Below, one piece after another: positions 5,516 through 6,807 of a stretch of 6,807 bases of DNA (position 1 is its first letter; each line of letters opens with the position of its first letter). The translations under genes were made by a program, and so were the position numbers. The notes below the pieces were generated by a model, which was not told the DNA's origin, did no database searches, and was given only the letters and a program-made list of their open reading frames with translations. Origin of the DNA: Verrucomicrobiia bacterium (GTDB lineage: Bacteria > Verrucomicrobiota > Verrucomicrobiia > Limisphaerales > UBA11358); assembly GCA_030044395.1 (NCBI GenBank), contig JASHVW010000440.1, positions 1 through 6,807 of the forward strand, written 5' to 3'.

Positions 5516-6400
5516 ATGGCAGAAGCGAACGATATCGCCCTCGTGCGGGAATTTGCCGCCAAAAATTCCGAGACGGCCTTCGCCGAACTCGTGCGGCGCC
5601 ACATCAATCTCATCTATTCGGTCGCTTTCCGTTTCACCGGCAACAGCGCCGACGCGCAGGACGTCACTCAGGCGGTCTTCATCCTTCTTGCGCGCAAAGC
5701 AGCCCGCCTCTCCGCCCGCACGGTGATGACGGGCTGGTTCTACGAAACCACCCGTTTCACCGCCACCCGCCTGCTGCGGACCCGGGCCCGCCGCCGGGCC
5801 TATGAACAGGAGGCTTCCATGCAATCCATGCTCGATCCATCCGGCGCTGATATCGTATGGCGCCAGCTTGCGCCGCATCTGGAAGCGGCCGTGTCGAAAT
5901 TGCGTGAGCGCGACCGGACCCTGCTGGCGTTGCGTTTTTATGAAAACATGAGCGGTGCCGAAGCTGCCAAGCTCTTGGGAATTCATGAGGATGCGGCGCG
6001 TAAACGCGCGAATCGCGCCTTGGAAAGGCTGCGAAAATTTTTCAGCAATCGTGGCGTGCATTCGAGCGCGGAGATCATTGCCGCCGCCATTTCCGCCAAT
6101 TCCATCCAAACCGCCCCCGCGGCGCTCGCCAAATCCGTCACCGCCGTCGCCTTGGCCAAGGTCACCACAGCTTCAACTTCAACCCTGAACCTCATCAAAG
6201 AAGCATTGAAAACACTGTGGAAGGGCGGTTGGCTGGCTGGATCAAACAAAACTGTGCGGGGGTATATGAGATCGGAATGTCAGGCGATCTCGGCAATGTT
6301 ACCGAGACGCGCCTCATCCAGGTCTGGCGTTTGCCGACGGGAGCAATATTGTTGGGGAAGGAGCGCGGAATGTCGGAAAGCACCAATGCCGGGCAAATAG
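5516..6400 (+). CDS. ECF-like RNA polymerase sigma factor, C-terminus probably frameshifted or truncated
   Basis: 294 residues as read. Region 2 covers about 18-90: ETAFAELVRRHINLIYSVAF (19-38), then DAQDVTQAVFILLARKAARL (46-65), the core-binding and -10 recognition helices. Region 4, the -35 binding helix-turn-helix, covers about 123-175: LRERDRTLLALRFYENMSG, AEAAKLLGI, then DAARKRANRALERLRKFF. Residues 178-233 (RGVHSSAEIIAAAISANSIQ and the Ala/Ser/Thr-rich stretch to LIKEALKTL) match the extension typical of Verrucomicrobiota sigma factors, which normally leads into a transmembrane segment and often a TIGR03435 domain. Here that continuation is absent: from about residue 235 (near 6220) the frame turns into low-plausibility sequence rich in Arg, Cys and Ser, ending at TAG 6398-6400. 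A different frame (6217-6483) is more protein-like from there. The DNA-binding part looks intact and may be functional. Its targets and signal are unknown. Confidence 0.85.
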   Translation: MAEANDIALVREFAAKNSETAFAELVRRHINLIYSVAFRFTGNSADAQDVTQAVFILLARKAARLSARTVMTGWFYETTRFTATRLLRTRARRRAYEQEASMQSMLDPSGADIVWRQLAPHLEAAVSKLRERDRTLLALRFYENMSGAEAAKLLGIHEDAARKRANRALERLRKFFSNRGVHSSAEIIAAAISANSIQTAPAALAKSVTAVALAKVTTASTSTLNLIKEALKTLWKGGWLAGSNKTVRGYMRSECQAISAMLPRRASSRSGVCRREQYCWGRSAECRKAPMPGK

Positions 6401-6483
6401 AACTGCAGGTTGATAGGATGCTTCCGCCAAACGGTAACTTTCCCGTCGGGTTTCGCTACCAATTGCCTGCGGCGACGAATTGA
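6217..6483 (+). pseudogene. Possible gene remnant or frameshifted continuation behind the sigma factor
   Basis: This frame overlaps the end of the sigma ORF by 184 bases. From GTG 6217 it gives 88 residues with balanced, protein-like composition, including VYEIGMSGDLGNVTETRLIQ and VWRLPTGAILLGKERG, and ending FPVGFRYQLPAATN. I do not recognise a family, and it does not show the TIGR03435 signatures seen at the left edge. It may be the 3' end of another gene joined to the sigma gene by deletion, or the true C-terminus of the sigma gene after a frameshift. It has no convincing start of its own: GTG 6217 lies inside the sigma frame and the in-frame ATG 6277 has no good ribosome binding site. Confidence 0.4.
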
Positions 6484-6499
6484 GCGTTTTAGTCATTCA

Positions 6500-6730
6500 T
6501 CATTCCGGCGATGGCGGCGCTCCGCTGCCCCTGTCTTTGAACTTGCCGAGAACCCCGGCCAATTGTTCCACGGTTTCAATCAATCGGCCCAGCACTGCTT
6601 CGCTGACAATGCTGGAGTTTGCCGACAACAATCCCTTCGCGCGGCCCCGCCGCTGTGCGCCGGCCACTGGTCTCCGCCGCCGGCGCTGTTTCCGTTCCTC
6701 ACGCGTCGGTCCATCTGACGTTGCCTTCAT
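6500..6730 (-). CDS. Small basic hypothetical protein
   Basis: 76 residues from ATG (6730-6728) to TGA (6502-6500). The first 35 residues are strongly basic (REERKQRRRRRPVAGAQRRG at 10-29), suggesting nucleic-acid binding or a disordered tail. Residues 40-66 (VSEAVLGRLIETVEQLAGVL within them) read as an amphipathic helix that could be a dimerising segment. A GAAAGGG sits 10 bases before the ATG (6747-6741), a reasonable if distant ribosome binding site. The ATG overlaps the TAA of an upstream open frame (TAATG), the arrangement of translationally coupled genes. The frame is also open upstream to the window edge, so a longer protein is possible. Plus-strand ORFs across the same bases look like shadows. 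I do not recognise a family. It is convergent with the sigma gene region and likely belongs to a different unit. Confidence 0.55.
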   Translation of the reverse strand: MKATSDGPTREERKQRRRRRPVAGAQRRGRAKGLLSANSSIVSEAVLGRLIETVEQLAGVLGKFKDRGSGAPPSPE

Positions 6731-6807
6731 TACCGCTTTGCCCTTTCCATAGCCCGGATGCGGTGCCTCAATGTTGTCTTCCGGCTGGCAGCCGCTGTGA
6801 CCGATGC
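6730..6807 (-). CDS. Possible C-terminal tail of an upstream gene (partial)
   Basis: Reading leftward from the window edge, this frame gives 25 residues, ending RKTTLRHRIRAMERAKR, and stops at TAA 6732-6730, which shares its last base with the ATG of the next gene. The TTLRHRIRA stretch and the basic tail could be the end of a DNA-binding helix, but 25 codons is too little to name a family, and an open frame this short can occur by chance. The TAATG junction is the main support. Confidence 0.3.
   Translation of the reverse strand, partial: ASVTAAASRKTTLRHRIRAMERAKR

Noticed and set aside
5465..6109. A 214-codon minus-strand frame opposite the sigma factor
   Set aside because: The plus strand has unmistakable sigma regions 2 and 4, so this is a shadow.
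6410..6752. Two plus-strand open frames at the right end
   Set aside because: They overlap the minus-strand basic protein, which has a better start context and codon pattern; the plus frames lack recognisable motifs.
1..6807. CRISPR array, tRNA, rRNA or a complete insertion sequence
   Set aside because: No regularly spaced repeats, cloverleaf-like sequence or transposase motifs were seen in reading either strand by eye.

Overview
The window most resembles a moderately GC-rich chromosome fragment of a Verrucomicrobiota bacterium, probably of the Pedosphaera/Limisphaerales type that is common in soil. This is inferred from gene content, with no database search. Three features point that way: H-X9-DG pseudopilins in tandem, a TIGR03435-family protein, and an ECF-like sigma factor carrying the Ala/Ser/Thr-rich C-terminal extension I associate with this phylum.

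Layout. Positions 1-623 (+) hold the C-terminal part of a TIGR03435 protein whose start lies off the left edge. Positions 624-894 are non-coding, with a promoter-like element, a purine-rich tract and a short tandem repeat. Positions 895-3369 (+) look like one transcription unit: two pseudopilins with nearly identical leaders (895-1788 and 1812-2573), then a membrane-anchored LamG/concanavalin-fold protein (2623-3369). Positions 3370-3533 are mostly non-coding but contain a 17-codon ORF that is only a prepilin leader (3414-3467), probably the stump of a third pilin gene. Positions 3534-5432 (+) encode a 632-residue polytopic membrane protein resembling GT-C glycosyltransferases. Positions 5516-6400 (+) encode the sigma factor; its C-terminal extension stops looking like the family near 6220, where a different frame (6217-6483) becomes the more protein-like one. 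On the minus strand at the right end are a small, very basic hypothetical protein (6730-6500) and, overlapping its start by one base, the possible tail of an upstream gene.

How the parts may work together. The pseudopilins and the LamG protein are all predicted to sit in, or be exported across, the inner membrane and could form a cell-surface or envelope-associated assembly; the polytopic protein could modify surface glycans. This is inference from context. TIGR03435 domains and sigma factors of this kind often occur together or fused in Verrucomicrobiota. Here they flank the cassette, and a 14-base sequence is shared exactly between the end of the TIGR03435 gene and the region just upstream of the sigma gene, which suggests a common regulatory element. 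I saw no tRNA, rRNA, CRISPR array or complete insertion sequence, and no convincing intrinsic terminator.
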